In this document: in pieces, positions 44,629 through 53,357 of the stretch
Position numbering within the stretch: position 1 is the stretch's first letter
Layout of the letters: every line of letters begins with the position of its first letter
From: Coraliomargarita algicola
GTDB taxonomy: Bacteria; Verrucomicrobiota; Verrucomicrobiia; Opitutales; Coraliomargaritaceae
Direction of reading: 5' to 3'
Length of the DNA: 64,000 nt
Assembly (NCBI RefSeq): GCF_033878955.1
Contig: NZ_CP138858.1
Coordinates: 62,001 to 126,000 of the forward strand
Made by a program: the position numbers and the translations under genes
Notes under the pieces: generated by a model
What the model was told of the DNA's origin: nothing
Databases searched by the model: none
Seen by the model: only the letters and a program-made list of their open reading frames with translations

Positions 44629-46182
44629 TTATTCAGTCTGTATATTTTCCAGAATCTGCCCATCAACGAGGAGTTGTTCGCGTAGTTGCTCGTAGGAGAT
44701 ATTCTGAACTGTGTCTTTTGTCCGGAGGGCGATTACTGCGGCGGTGGCCGCGCTTTGTCCTAGGACCATGAAAGTCCATTCCAGACGAACGGCTCCGTAG
44801 CCGACATAGGAGGATGACAGGGCTGAGGGTACGAGTAGATTGGTACATTCATTTGCTTTGGGACGAATGGCCCGGTAGCTGATTCCAAAGGGGCGCCACT
44901 GGATGTCGCTACCGAAAACAAAGCCTTCGTTCCATACTTGCCCGTCTTTGACGATGCGGCGGGCATGATGCATGTCGGGAGGCCAAAAGGCGAGTGCGAC
45001 CGGGTCCTCGGCGACTTTGGGATTCCCTTGTGTGAGATCTGCTTCGGTGATGATCCAGTCGCTGAGCATGCGTCGTCCGTTGCGCACGTAGAGTTGATGC
45101 GGCCAGTGCCCATTGTCTTGAAACTCATCCGCAGGTAGGCCCCAGTTAGCCCATTTTTGGCGAATGCATATTGGCACGGAAGGATCGTTTTGCAGGAACC
45201 AGATGAGCCCGATCGTAAAGTCGCGATGCCTCTGGTAGATACTCTCTCGTTCTGCATAGTTGCCATCGGGCCAGCCGTGGCTGTATCCGTAGAGATTGGC
45301 CGAGAGATCGTGCCAACTACCGATATCGGATTTCTGATTCGGGATGCGCGCATCGGGTGCAAAAAAGTTGTCACCCGCGCCCGCAGCAAAGTAGCGTCGA
45401 TAGATCTCATATTGCTCCGCCTGATAATTGTCTGGCTGGGGGATTGGAATACGTATCTGTGAATTGCAAGTCAGACAGATGCGAAAGCAGAAAGCCATGC
45501 TGGCCCGGTCACCACTGCCGTTTTCCGCCAGCGGTTCCGCCTGGACGCTGGCGATGAGTCCCGAATCCGGATTTCCGGCTTCGATGTAAGGATCCACTTT
45601 AACTGTGAACTGGCGATAATTGGAATGGTGAACTACGCCGTTAAGCGTTTCGTCATATGCCGCATTCCCTTCGCGGCCATAGGTGTAGCGAACGCCGGCA
45701 AAGGCCATTAAATCACCTTCGACAGTGCCATCGATAAATTGACGGGCTAGAATGCTAGCTCCGTTTTCGAAGTGGATCGCGGTTATGCGATGTTGATGCA
45801 TCGTAACACCACCATTTTCCCGCAGTCGTCGGTCAAAGAGGATGTCGACACCGGCCTCTTCGAGCAGGCTCAGGAAGATTGACTCTGCAACATGAGGTTC
45901 GAAGCGATAGCCTAAACCTCCGCCGTAGAAGTCTGCTATACGTTGATAAAACTCCCGGGCGATCCCGCCGACAGCAACTGAGTTTTTGAAGTTATGATTG
46001 TCCAGATCATTAGAACCTAGTCCATTGACGAGGATGCCTCCGACATGGTTACCCGGGACAGTTAATACTGTGCGAACGCCCATTCTCCCTCCCTGAGTCG
46101 CGGCCGCGATGGCGGATGGGGAGTCTCCGTAGACACAAAGATCGTATGTGGGTGTCGGGGGCATATTATTGGGAAAGCTCAA
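44629..46182 (-). CDS. FAD-dependent oxidoreductase (FAD_oxidored/xanthan-lyase-associated type)
   Basis: The 517-residue protein has an N-terminal Rossmann segment (YDLCVYGDSPSAIAAATQG) with a slightly altered GxxxxG, the family segment NHVGGILVNGLGSNDLDNHN, and RQFIDGTVEGDLMAFAGV, followed by VPSALSSSYVGYGAVRLEW and LGQSAATAAVIAL. No signal peptide is present. The family is common in Bacteroidota and Verrucomicrobiota sugar loci but the reaction is mostly unknown; oxidation of a sugar or sugar alcohol is plausible. It is downstream of the GH5-golvesin gene on the same strand (86 bp) and may belong to its transcript. It is intact, unlike the copy at 22.4-24.3 kb. Confidence 0.82.
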   Translation of the reverse strand: MSFPNNMPPTPTYDLCVYGDSPSAIAAATQGGRMGVRTVLTVPGNHVGGILVNGLGSNDLDNHNFKNSVAVGGIAREFYQRIADFYGGGLGYRFEPHVAESIFLSLLEEAGVDILFDRRLRENGGVTMHQHRITAIHFENGASILARQFIDGTVEGDLMAFAGVRYTYGREGNAAYDETLNGVVHHSNYRQFTVKVDPYIEAGNPDSGLIASVQAEPLAENGSGDRASMAFCFRICLTCNSQIRIPIPQPDNYQAEQYEIYRRYFAAGAGDNFFAPDARIPNQKSDIGSWHDLSANLYGYSHGWPDGNYAERESIYQRHRDFTIGLIWFLQNDPSVPICIRQKWANWGLPADEFQDNGHWPHQLYVRNGRRMLSDWIITEADLTQGNPKVAEDPVALAFWPPDMHHARRIVKDGQVWNEGFVFGSDIQWRPFGISYRAIRPKANECTNLLVPSALSSSYVGYGAVRLEWTFMVLGQSAATAAVIALRTKDTVQNISYEQLREQLLVDGQILENIQTE

Positions 46183-46268
46183 ATATGGATTCTTATATCC
46201 AGGATATGGTTTGGCCTAGGGATAGGTCGAGTAGGCCGCTTAGCCATGTGAGCGATTGCACTGGACAT

Positions 46269-48965
46269 TTATTGTTCGACGAGGCGCACAGCATCCACGA
46301 TGACATAGCCGTTGGTGCCGTCGTTGCGGAAAGTGATGGTGCCTGCGGTTCCGGCGCTAAAACTGTAGCTGCCGAGGCTGATCCACTGGTTGTGATCCTG
46401 TTTTTGATCGATCGTGACGGTCGTGTTTCCGCCATTGTAGTTGATGTCCACAGGGACATTGCTCGCGCGGTTTGTATAGGCAGTCCAGCGTGCGAATACT
46501 TCGTAGGTTGCCGCCTTGGCGAGGTTGGGTGTGAACTGAACCGATTTACTTCCTTTGCCGCTGTTATTATCATGTAGGTAGTTGCTTCCGAAGTAGCCGG
46601 AAGTGCTGGTGCTGCTACTCCAACTTCCGTTTAGTGTGACGTAGGTGGATTCCGTATTGTCAATGATGTATTCAGTCGCAGTGTCGCGGATGAAGCGGAC
46701 TGCATCTGCGATTACGTATCCGTTAGTGTTATTCGTGCGAATTAGGACGCTGTTGTCTGTGCCGCTGCCTAACGGGTAGGTGCCGAGTGAGTTCCAGATG
46801 TCGCCATTTTTTTGTTGGTTAATCGTTACAGTCGTTGTTCCTATTTGAGAGGAAATGATGTCGACCGGGACATTGCTTGCGCGATTAGGATGCGCGGTCC
46901 ATCGTAGGAAGACTTCGTAATCGTCGGCAATGGATATGTCCGGTGTGAAGCGCATGCTCTTATTGCCTTTATCTGTGTTCTCATCGTGACGCGCATAGCC
47001 ATTGTAGCCAGAACCAGAAGAGATACGCCAGTTTCCGACAGCATGTAATCCGTATGCATTACTGTTATCGATGATAATGTCGTCTGTGATTTTAACGAAG
47101 CGAACTGCATCTGCGACCACATAGCCATCGGTATTGGTGTTACCCATCAAGAGGCTCGCGCTGGTTCCTGCGCCGAAAGGGAAGACACCGAGCGAAATCC
47201 AATCCCCGCCATTGATTTTTTGATCGATTTGATCGAACGCGGTACCGTGACCATGGATAATATCGACGGGGACATTGCTGGCACGGTTGGCGCTGGCTGT
47301 CCAGCGAGCGAAGACTTCGTAGTCGCCATAGCTGGCCAGGTTTGGAGTAAAGCGAACACTCTTTTGTCCTTTATATGAATTATTGTCATGCAAGTAGTTA
47401 CTGGCGTTGTAACCACTGGTTCCTGTGCTACTGAGCCATGTACCGACTGTATGGAGTCCGCTGCCATCGGCATTATCCACGATAACATCTTCGCCAGCGC
47501 TTGTATCGGCAATGCCATCGCCGGTATAGAATAGGAGGGCAGAGACGTTGCAATAAGCGCCATCGGGACCGACATAGCGAATGTAACGAAAAGTGTTGGT
47601 ATTGTTGATTATTGCAGATGTGTAAATGAGGCCAGAGTCGTCTGGACTGTTCGTAATCGTGTAGAGTGTGGTGACGTCTGAACTGAAGTCGGCGGTGTTA
47701 GACGCTTCAAAAACACCGCCGACCATACGACTGCCGTAAGCTTTACGCGGCATGTATTCGATACGGGTGATGCGTTGGGGTGTAATCAGATCGAGTCCGG
47801 TCCAGGCTCCATCGGCTGTGGCCGCATCGAAGTAAGGACTGAATCCTCCGTTGAAAGGGGTGACTGCGCCATATTTCCAATCAGTTAGAACACCGGAGAG
47901 TGGTTCGGTTCGTGTGCCCGTTGTGCCGATGACGGTGCCACCTATGACGCGTTCGGCTGATGGATTCGAATTCGCGTGCATGTGGGCGATCGCCGCCGCT
48001 CCCCAGAAACTGGTCGGAGTGAAGTCCCAGCTGTTGATCATATTTGGGCTAGCGGTCGGGTGGAGTGACCAAGCTGTCCAGTGAAAGTTGTGCGAGTTCA
48101 CCCAATCCATCGCTTGTGGTACCCAGCTGAATTCGTCATCGATGGAATAGCCGAGAAAGGAGGTACCACCCGGGTGGCCGATTTCACCTAGCAAAATTGG
48201 GTGTTCTTGTCCGATATTACCTACGCGCGATTGCCAATAGCTTTTTAAGGGGTAGAGGTGTGCGTCATAGACGACACCGTTTCCATTTGTTGTATCTGTG
48301 AGCACGTAGCCATCGAAGACACCGCTTAGATCATAGGCGTAGTCACTGCCGCCGACTAGAACGATGTTGTTGGCGCCCGTAGAACGAACGGTATCGAGTA
48401 AGTCTTGCATGCCCGGCTGATTGGTCGTGCCGTTGAGCCAGGCATCCCAACCACCGAGGTTGTTCGGTTCATTGAACAATCCGAACAAAACCGCAGGATT
48501 ATTTTTGTAGCGATCGGCAGCATCTAGCCAAAAGGTGAGGTTCGTGTTGGTGGGCTTATGAAATTCATGTAAGTCGAAGATCACATACATGTTGTAGTCC
48601 GAAATTTGTTGAATGACATCGTCGACGATCTCGCGGTAGGTGACTTGATTGGGGCCTAGCCAATGACTTTGGCTGATGGGAAGTCGTATAATATTTGCTC
48701 GCCATTCCCAGTAGGCTGCATCGACGGATTCGCTTAGATATTCTCCGTTCCCCCAGCCGAGGCTCGGGATATTGACGCCGACCAGTCGGATGGGTTCACC
48801 GGTGGATTTGACTACGATTTGGTTTCCTTGTGTTTGGAGTTCCGGCGGTGCGGCTTCTACTGTGAGGCAGAGTAGGAGGGGGAGGGGGAGGCAAGTCAGA
48901 GTGCCGAGACGTTTTAGCCAATGATGTATGCGCAGCGTAACAGATCGCGATGTGTGTCGAATCAT
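46269..48965 (-). CDS. Secreted GH5 glycoside hydrolase with discoidin-like and three golvesin/Xly-type modules
   Basis: The 898-residue protein has a hydrophobic N-terminal signal region (about 21-39), then a GH5 barrel with the acid/base Glu166 in LFNEPNN and the nucleophile Glu261 in LLGEIGHPGG. A discoidin-like segment (about 340-490) follows. Three repeats of about 130 residues end the protein, each with the pattern W-SSGxxGYxG, LHDNN-KGxKSVxFTPNL, YEVFARWTA, NRASNVPVDI and NGYVxxDAVRFV, matching the golvesin/Xly carbohydrate-binding-like domain. It is more distant from the other GH5 genes. An operator-like palindrome lies 108 bp upstream at 49074. Confidence 0.85.
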   Translation of the reverse strand: MIRHTSRSVTLRIHHWLKRLGTLTCLPLPLLLCLTVEAAPPELQTQGNQIVVKSTGEPIRLVGVNIPSLGWGNGEYLSESVDAAYWEWRANIIRLPISQSHWLGPNQVTYREIVDDVIQQISDYNMYVIFDLHEFHKPTNTNLTFWLDAADRYKNNPAVLFGLFNEPNNLGGWDAWLNGTTNQPGMQDLLDTVRSTGANNIVLVGGSDYAYDLSGVFDGYVLTDTTNGNGVVYDAHLYPLKSYWQSRVGNIGQEHPILLGEIGHPGGTSFLGYSIDDEFSWVPQAMDWVNSHNFHWTAWSLHPTASPNMINSWDFTPTSFWGAAAIAHMHANSNPSAERVIGGTVIGTTGTRTEPLSGVLTDWKYGAVTPFNGGFSPYFDAATADGAWTGLDLITPQRITRIEYMPRKAYGSRMVGGVFEASNTADFSSDVTTLYTITNSPDDSGLIYTSAIINNTNTFRYIRYVGPDGAYCNVSALLFYTGDGIADTSAGEDVIVDNADGSGLHTVGTWLSSTGTSGYNASNYLHDNNSYKGQKSVRFTPNLASYGDYEVFARWTASANRASNVPVDIIHGHGTAFDQIDQKINGGDWISLGVFPFGAGTSASLLMGNTNTDGYVVADAVRFVKITDDIIIDNSNAYGLHAVGNWRISSGSGYNGYARHDENTDKGNKSMRFTPDISIADDYEVFLRWTAHPNRASNVPVDIISSQIGTTTVTINQQKNGDIWNSLGTYPLGSGTDNSVLIRTNNTNGYVIADAVRFIRDTATEYIIDNTESTYVTLNGSWSSSTSTSGYFGSNYLHDNNSGKGSKSVQFTPNLAKAATYEVFARWTAYTNRASNVPVDINYNGGNTTVTIDQKQDHNQWISLGSYSFSAGTAGTITFRNDGTNGYVIVDAVRLVEQ

Positions 48966-49073
48966 AATGTTTAGGAGTAGGAGTGGGCAAGATGGTCCCC
49001 AAATGGGAACTCGACCAGGGGTAGTCGATCTTAGGAGAACCCAATCTACGATTCTTCACAAGGTCCGCGAATT

Positions 49074-49085
49074 GCAATTTGTTGC
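49074..49085. promoter_or_regulatory. GCAATTTGTTGC, putative LacI-type operator
   Basis: The palindrome lies 108 bp upstream of the leftward GH5-golvesin gene, just after the AraC gene (which ends at 49121). It fits the GCAA-N4-TTGC set. Confidence 0.45.
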
Positions 49086-49120
49086 ACGTGGGCAGGAACG
49101 ACTGCTCACTTGTTGAGCCG

Positions 49121-50017
49121 TCACTGCATGGCTTGTTGGCGAAAGGCCTTGGGGCTGTGTTTTGACTTTGAGTAGAACCAGTTAGTGAAGTTGGAGGGAT
49201 TGTTGAATCCGAGTTCGTAACCAATTTGTTTGATGGGGGCGGGGGAGTTAATCAGCATTTGTTTGGCTTTGCGGTATTTTCGTTCGCTGTAGTATACGGT
49301 GGGGGTGATCCCCATATCTTTGACGAAGATACGGTTGAGCTGCGCGACGCTAATACCGACTTTATCTGCGAGTATCTTTTCTCGAAATCTGGTGTTCAAG
49401 TCTATGGTATCGATGTAAGTTTTGGCCACATGAACACGTTCATCGGTGATTTTTACTCGATGGAATTGTGCGCCTATTTTTTGCATAGTTCGCAAGTATA
49501 CCTCGATCCAATCCATGAAGCCCCGGTGTGTTTTAGTGTATTTGTAGATGTCGATCGACTGAAATTTCATCTCACTTCTATGATGTGTGAGGTGTGGGCC
49601 TGCTGTTTTGAGTAAAGATCGAGCGAGCCGTTCTAACCTTGGGAATTCCTTCGAGGTGCAAGTAAGTGGATTGGATTCTTTAAAAAGTTCATGGTCGGCG
49701 CTCCAACTCGCTTCGAAGCGTAGGGAGAGTATTTCTAGGTCGTTGCTGAAAATGCGCTCATCTTTTTTGGCCGGTGGGAAGACCCAGTCCCCTGCCTGTG
49801 CTTCGACTGAGTAAGTTTCACCGACCACTTTGATGCTGCCTTTGTTTATTAGCCATGCAGATAGTCCGGGGAAGCTGTGGTAGCTGCGGCAACTTCTTTG
49901 GGCGGGCTTGCCTTCGTATATCCATTCCAGTGCAAAGTGCAGATTATTCCAGTCAATATAGCGTAGTTGATCTTGGTTCTCTGTGAGCATGCTGAAATCT
50001 AGTAATTTTTTGAGCAA
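49121..50017 (-). CDS. AraC-family transcriptional regulator
   Basis: The protein has about 290-298 residues. The C-terminal domain has two helix-turn-helix units, LADKVGISVAQLNRIFVK and IKQIGYELGFNNPSNFTNWFY, ending SPKAFRQQ. The N-terminal part is a cupin-like sensing domain (SYHSFPGLSAWLINKGS). The start may be the second ATG at 49990. It is divergent from the LamG/PEP-CTERM gene (90 bp) and upstream of the GH5-golvesin gene, so it may act on either. Confidence 0.82.
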   Translation of the reverse strand: MLKKLLDFSMLTENQDQLRYIDWNNLHFALEWIYEGKPAQRSCRSYHSFPGLSAWLINKGSIKVVGETYSVEAQAGDWVFPPAKKDERIFSNDLEILSLRFEASWSADHELFKESNPLTCTSKEFPRLERLARSLLKTAGPHLTHHRSEMKFQSIDIYKYTKTHRGFMDWIEVYLRTMQKIGAQFHRVKITDERVHVAKTYIDTIDLNTRFREKILADKVGISVAQLNRIFVKDMGITPTVYYSERKYRKAKQMLINSPAPIKQIGYELGFNNPSNFTNWFYSKSKHSPKAFRQQAMQ

Positions 50018-50107
50018 TTATGGCAACTAAATTGAATTGTCTCGATTTGAGGAATTAAGAGGCTAGGCGAGTACCTTCGTTTTTATTCTAACTAATTACT
50101 CATTCTT

Positions 50108-50938
50108 ATGTATTCATTCCGATTTTTACCTCTATCTATCTTTACTAAAGCAGCTGTTTTATTTGCTTTAGCCGCAACTGGATCTCAAGGACAGACCTTG
50201 TTATCGCATTACACGATGGACAATAGTCTAGAGGATTCGGGTACGCTGGAGATCGATGGTGAATTAATCAATAGTGCGAGTTTTCAGGCCGGAGGAGCTG
50301 GGACTTTTGACTACGCATTGTCGACTGCCGATGGTACGCAGGATTTTTTTAGGGCTGATACTTCCAATAATGCAGCGTTTGCTTTGAATGCGATTACCAT
50401 TAGTATGTGGGTGAATGTCAGTGCTTTTGGCGATAGTGATCGTTTGATTTCGAATATTGGTGGTAGTGCCAGTGGTTTTGAAATGAATTTAAAAACAGGC
50501 GCGCTAACGGATGGTGACTACCGCATTTCTTTTGGTTTTAATAGTACTTCCGGCGCGGTGCAATCTTCCGATAATATTGGCTATCAACTTGATGAATGGG
50601 TTTTCCTTGCTGTTACCTATGATAGTAGCATCGGCACTGGGGATAATGTCTTTTTCTATCTTGGCAGTGAGACGAACTCGGTCGTGATGAACGATTCGGA
50701 TGAGAAGTCTGGAGCGATTGTTGCGAGCTCATCAGATCTTGAAATCGGTGGCACTCCGGCAACGAGCTCTGATCGTACGCCGACTGCATTGTTTAATGAT
50801 GTTCGTATTTATAACGGAGTTTTGGATACTGCAGCATTGGAGTCGATTCGCGCTTCTGCGATTCCAGAGCCTGCTCATACTGGCGTGTTTGTTGGGGCTT
50901 TATTCATGGGATTGGTTTTGATCCGGCGCCGGTGCTAA
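50108..50938 (+). CDS. PEP-CTERM protein with LamG/concanavalin-like lectin domain
   Basis: The 276-residue protein has a signal peptide (about residues 1-28, ending GSQGQ), a LamG-type jelly roll (LLSHYTMDNSLEDSG, FALNAITISMWVNV, DEWVFLAVTYDSS, ALFNDVRIYNGVLD) and a C-terminal PEP-CTERM tail (AIPEPAHTGVFVGAL, ending IRRRC). It is therefore a sorted secreted lectin-like protein, perhaps binding a glycan at the cell surface. A strong intrinsic terminator follows at 50978. It is divergent from the AraC gene. Confidence 0.85.
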   Translation: MYSFRFLPLSIFTKAAVLFALAATGSQGQTLLSHYTMDNSLEDSGTLEIDGELINSASFQAGGAGTFDYALSTADGTQDFFRADTSNNAAFALNAITISMWVNVSAFGDSDRLISNIGGSASGFEMNLKTGALTDGDYRISFGFNSTSGAVQSSDNIGYQLDEWVFLAVTYDSSIGTGDNVFFYLGSETNSVVMNDSDEKSGAIVASSSDLEIGGTPATSSDRTPTALFNDVRIYNGVLDTAALESIRASAIPEPAHTGVFVGALFMGLVLIRRRC

Positions 50939-50977
50939 TTTGAGTTTTTATCTACTCTTCAAATTTCATAGACATCG

Positions 50978-51009
50978 GGTGGGCTGCGTTGTGTGGCCCA
51001 CCTTTTTTT
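50978..51009 (+). terminator. Intrinsic terminator after the LamG/PEP-CTERM gene
   Basis: GGTGGGC (50978-50984) pairs with GCCCACC (50996-51002) around an 11-base loop, followed by seven T. This is a textbook Rho-independent terminator, 40 bp after the stop codon. The remaining 51010-51338 holds no confident gene. Confidence 0.9.
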
Positions 51010-51305
51010 GTTTATTGTCGATCATCGGCGCTGCTGCTGATCATGCGCCATGACCCTGAAATACATAGTTGAAGCTTAGCATCACTCCGGTTCAATCATG
51101 GCAATCTTACAATCCAGAGTTGCGCTGCTTCCATTGCCCTGACCGCTGACTGGAGTCATCCGAGTGCCAGCACGCCAAGGTGGTGATCGGCTCGGAAATG
51201 GATGTCTGTTTGATTGGTGGGTGTATGATGAATTTTTATACACTCATGGAGTGCTCACGAAGAGAAGCTCTTGAGGACAATAGACGATTGCCTTATTGAG
51301 AGCAG

Positions 51306-51341
51306 TTGAGCTCAGGCATACTATTGAGCCCAGGTATACTA
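51306..51341. repeat. Tandem 18-bp repeat at the SGNH gene end
   Basis: TTGAGCTCAGGCATACTA (51306-51323) is followed at once by TTGAGCCCAGGTATACTA (51324-51341), with two mismatches. The second copy overlaps the stop codon of the SGNH gene. It looks like a local slippage duplication. Confidence 0.6.
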
Positions 51342-53120
51342 GAGTGTGAGTTCCAGTTTGAGGAAACGTTGCGTGTCTTCTGATGCGAGTTTGATGCGGA
51401 GTTTTTTGAGCACTGCGCTGCCGTCTCCGTCGGGGTCGGGATCTATAGTTTCTTCGACGATTTCAATGTCGTCGGTGACCAGAGTGGACCAATTATCTTT
51501 TAGATTCGTGGTGGAGAGGTAGTTGAAAATGACATCCTCGGCATTGACGTTTTGTCGAAAGATAAAGTTTAGCCATGGGCCGTTTTCGGTGGTGTTGTCG
51601 TAGGTGGCGTAGGGCCTAGCAGATGCGGGGATGGTTTCCAATGGGGGGAGGTCGAGGGCATAAGCCATGGCATTGGGAATGCCGTCATGATTAGGGTCCG
51701 CTTCAGGGGAGTCATCTTCGCCGGCCCAATCGATCGCCTCGGCCCAGCTGCTATAGCGCGGGGCGTTCTCGTCGACGGTGAGTGAGAGTAAGGCCTCGCG
51801 TAGGATATTCGCGATAATGGCATTGGATGTGCCGTTTAGGTGGGTTCCATCCTTTGTCATGTAATCATTGGTACCGTTGGTGAACCAATAGTGGTCGTCT
51901 GTGGGGTCCGCCAGTGGCGTGAGTGTGTCGAGTAGCAGGTCGATGTCGCCGTTATTGAATGAGGTTTGCAGAGCCGCATTGAGCGCGTCGCGCTTCCCGC
52001 TGTCTCCTTGACTGGCGTCGCCCCATCCTGTGTTGGGGGTTTGGTCTGCCAGGCTTACCCAGTTATAGGATGCCGAAACAGTGCGCGGCATGAGTTTGGT
52101 GCGAATGATTTTCTGAATGCCTGCATTGCGGCAGAGTGTCCAAATGTCTTCGAGTCGGCCTAGAATCTCGCTGACGTCCCCCGTCCCGTTGCTTCCCAGA
52201 TCATTGGTGCCATATTCTTCCACTGCGACATTGGCATACTTCAGAAAGTGAGCCTGACGAGGATTGCTTGTTTTGAGCAGCGCGGTGGTGGTGGCTCCAT
52301 GGCGGGTGAGGTTAAAGGTGGCGATGGTGTTTTTGCCGTCCTCATCGACTGCCGCTCGGCAGAAGAAGCCGAAGCCGGAAATGGTGCTGTAAGAACTCGT
52401 GGCATCGCCTGAGCCGTCGAGAATACTATCGCCGATCCCGATCACGGAGGGATAGCCTGGCTCGGTGAAGCGTCCGAGGAACATGGTGGGTAAGCCACGG
52501 GTACGTGCGTATTGACCGGTGATGGATGGGACTGGACCTGTCGTGTCGTAGGTGCCGGGCCCGTTGGCTGGATCGTAGAGAATGAACTTGGAGCCGCTGT
52601 AGCCTGTTGGATTGCCTTGGCAAACTTTGCCGCTAGCGGGGACACTGCCTTTGATACTGAGCCAAAAGACTTCGTCTCGTTGCGGAGTGCCGCTGGTCCA
52701 TACACTGGAATCGATTGGGTCGGCCAGCCAGTAAGGTTCTGTATCGTTGGCAGGCATTACCAGACTGCGGGAACCGCTAAAGGTAATGGGGACGACTTGC
52801 CCATCGGAAGCGCGCTCCAACCAGGCGTATTCGATGGTGACTTCGCTGCTGTTGGCGGCTTCAACAGAATAGCTGAGTAACCAGTTCATGAAACCAATTT
52901 GCATTTCAGAAACCGGGCCCCCCAGTTGGTGAGGTGTGCGGTGCCAGTAGGCAGTTTTCTCGGTATCTGTGTTTTGGGTGTAGACGCCGATACGTGCTCC
53001 AGTCGCCACGTAGCGGATGGGCTCAAGGGCATGGCTTGAGATCGAGCCGATGAGGCCGGCAATGATGGTCAGGACTACGATATTCTTTCTGAAATACGAA
53101 GGGCATTGGGTAAGCAACAT
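51339..53120 (-). CDS. Large secreted SGNH-family esterase
   Basis: The 593-residue protein has a signal peptide (about residues 1-31, ending SSHA), a beta-rich N-terminal domain of about 180 residues, and an SGNH domain: VIGIGDSILDGSG (block I), TRHGATT, EEYGTNDLGSNG (block III) and MTKDGTHLNGTS (block V). The last 150 residues include a calcium-loop-like segment, PEADPNHDGIPNAMAYAL, common at the C terminus of secreted verrucomicrobial proteins. It probably deacylates a polysaccharide. A 20-bp palindrome of the LacI-type set lies 46 bp upstream (53166-53185), shared with the divergent hydrolase gene at 53358. Confidence 0.82.
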   Translation of the reverse strand: MLLTQCPSYFRKNIVVLTIIAGLIGSISSHALEPIRYVATGARIGVYTQNTDTEKTAYWHRTPHQLGGPVSEMQIGFMNWLLSYSVEAANSSEVTIEYAWLERASDGQVVPITFSGSRSLVMPANDTEPYWLADPIDSSVWTSGTPQRDEVFWLSIKGSVPASGKVCQGNPTGYSGSKFILYDPANGPGTYDTTGPVPSITGQYARTRGLPTMFLGRFTEPGYPSVIGIGDSILDGSGDATSSYSTISGFGFFCRAAVDEDGKNTIATFNLTRHGATTTALLKTSNPRQAHFLKYANVAVEEYGTNDLGSNGTGDVSEILGRLEDIWTLCRNAGIQKIIRTKLMPRTVSASYNWVSLADQTPNTGWGDASQGDSGKRDALNAALQTSFNNGDIDLLLDTLTPLADPTDDHYWFTNGTNDYMTKDGTHLNGTSNAIIANILREALLSLTVDENAPRYSSWAEAIDWAGEDDSPEADPNHDGIPNAMAYALDLPPLETIPASARPYATYDNTTENGPWLNFIFRQNVNAEDVIFNYLSTTNLKDNWSTLVTDDIEIVEETIDPDPDGDGSAVLKKLRIKLASEDTQRFLKLELTL

Positions 53121-53165
53121 AGCATTAATTAATTATCTTTGGAGTCATTATTCGCAAGGTTGCCG

Positions 53166-53185
53166 CTACGCAATTAATTGCGTAG
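53166..53185. promoter_or_regulatory. CTACGCAATTAATTGCGTAG, perfect LacI-type operator
   Basis: This is a perfect 20-bp palindrome, the longest of the GCAA-N4-TTGC set. It lies between the SGNH gene (start 53120) and the clan GH-A gene (start 53358). Confidence 0.7.
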
Positions 53186-53249
53186 TTGTTGTGCGCTGTG
53201 AAACCGCGGTTGTTCACTGCTAAGTTAGGGGTAAGTCTCTTTTGCATGT

Positions 53250-53261
53250 GCAACTAATTGC
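53250..53261. promoter_or_regulatory. GCAACTAATTGC, putative LacI-type operator
   Basis: This second palindrome in the same divergent region lies 97 bp upstream of the GH-A gene start. Paired sites 80 bp apart would allow looping by a dimer-of-dimers repressor; this is inference. Confidence 0.6.
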
Positions 53262-53357
53262 GTGGAGGGGCTGTTGATCTACACCAAGCATTTGCCACAT
53301 GTTAGTCGGAGTGGGCATGTTGCCCATATTTATTTCTACAAACAACCCCTTCGTATC

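Noticed and set aside
44760..45410. 216-codon frame inside the FAD oxidoreductase
   Set aside because: It is a shadow frame without motifs; the oxidoreductase frame is intact and well supported.
49981..50050. GCAACTAAATTG near the LamG/PEP-CTERM gene, similar to the LacI-type operator
   Set aside because: The right half-site does not match TTGC at the right spacing, so it was left out of the set.
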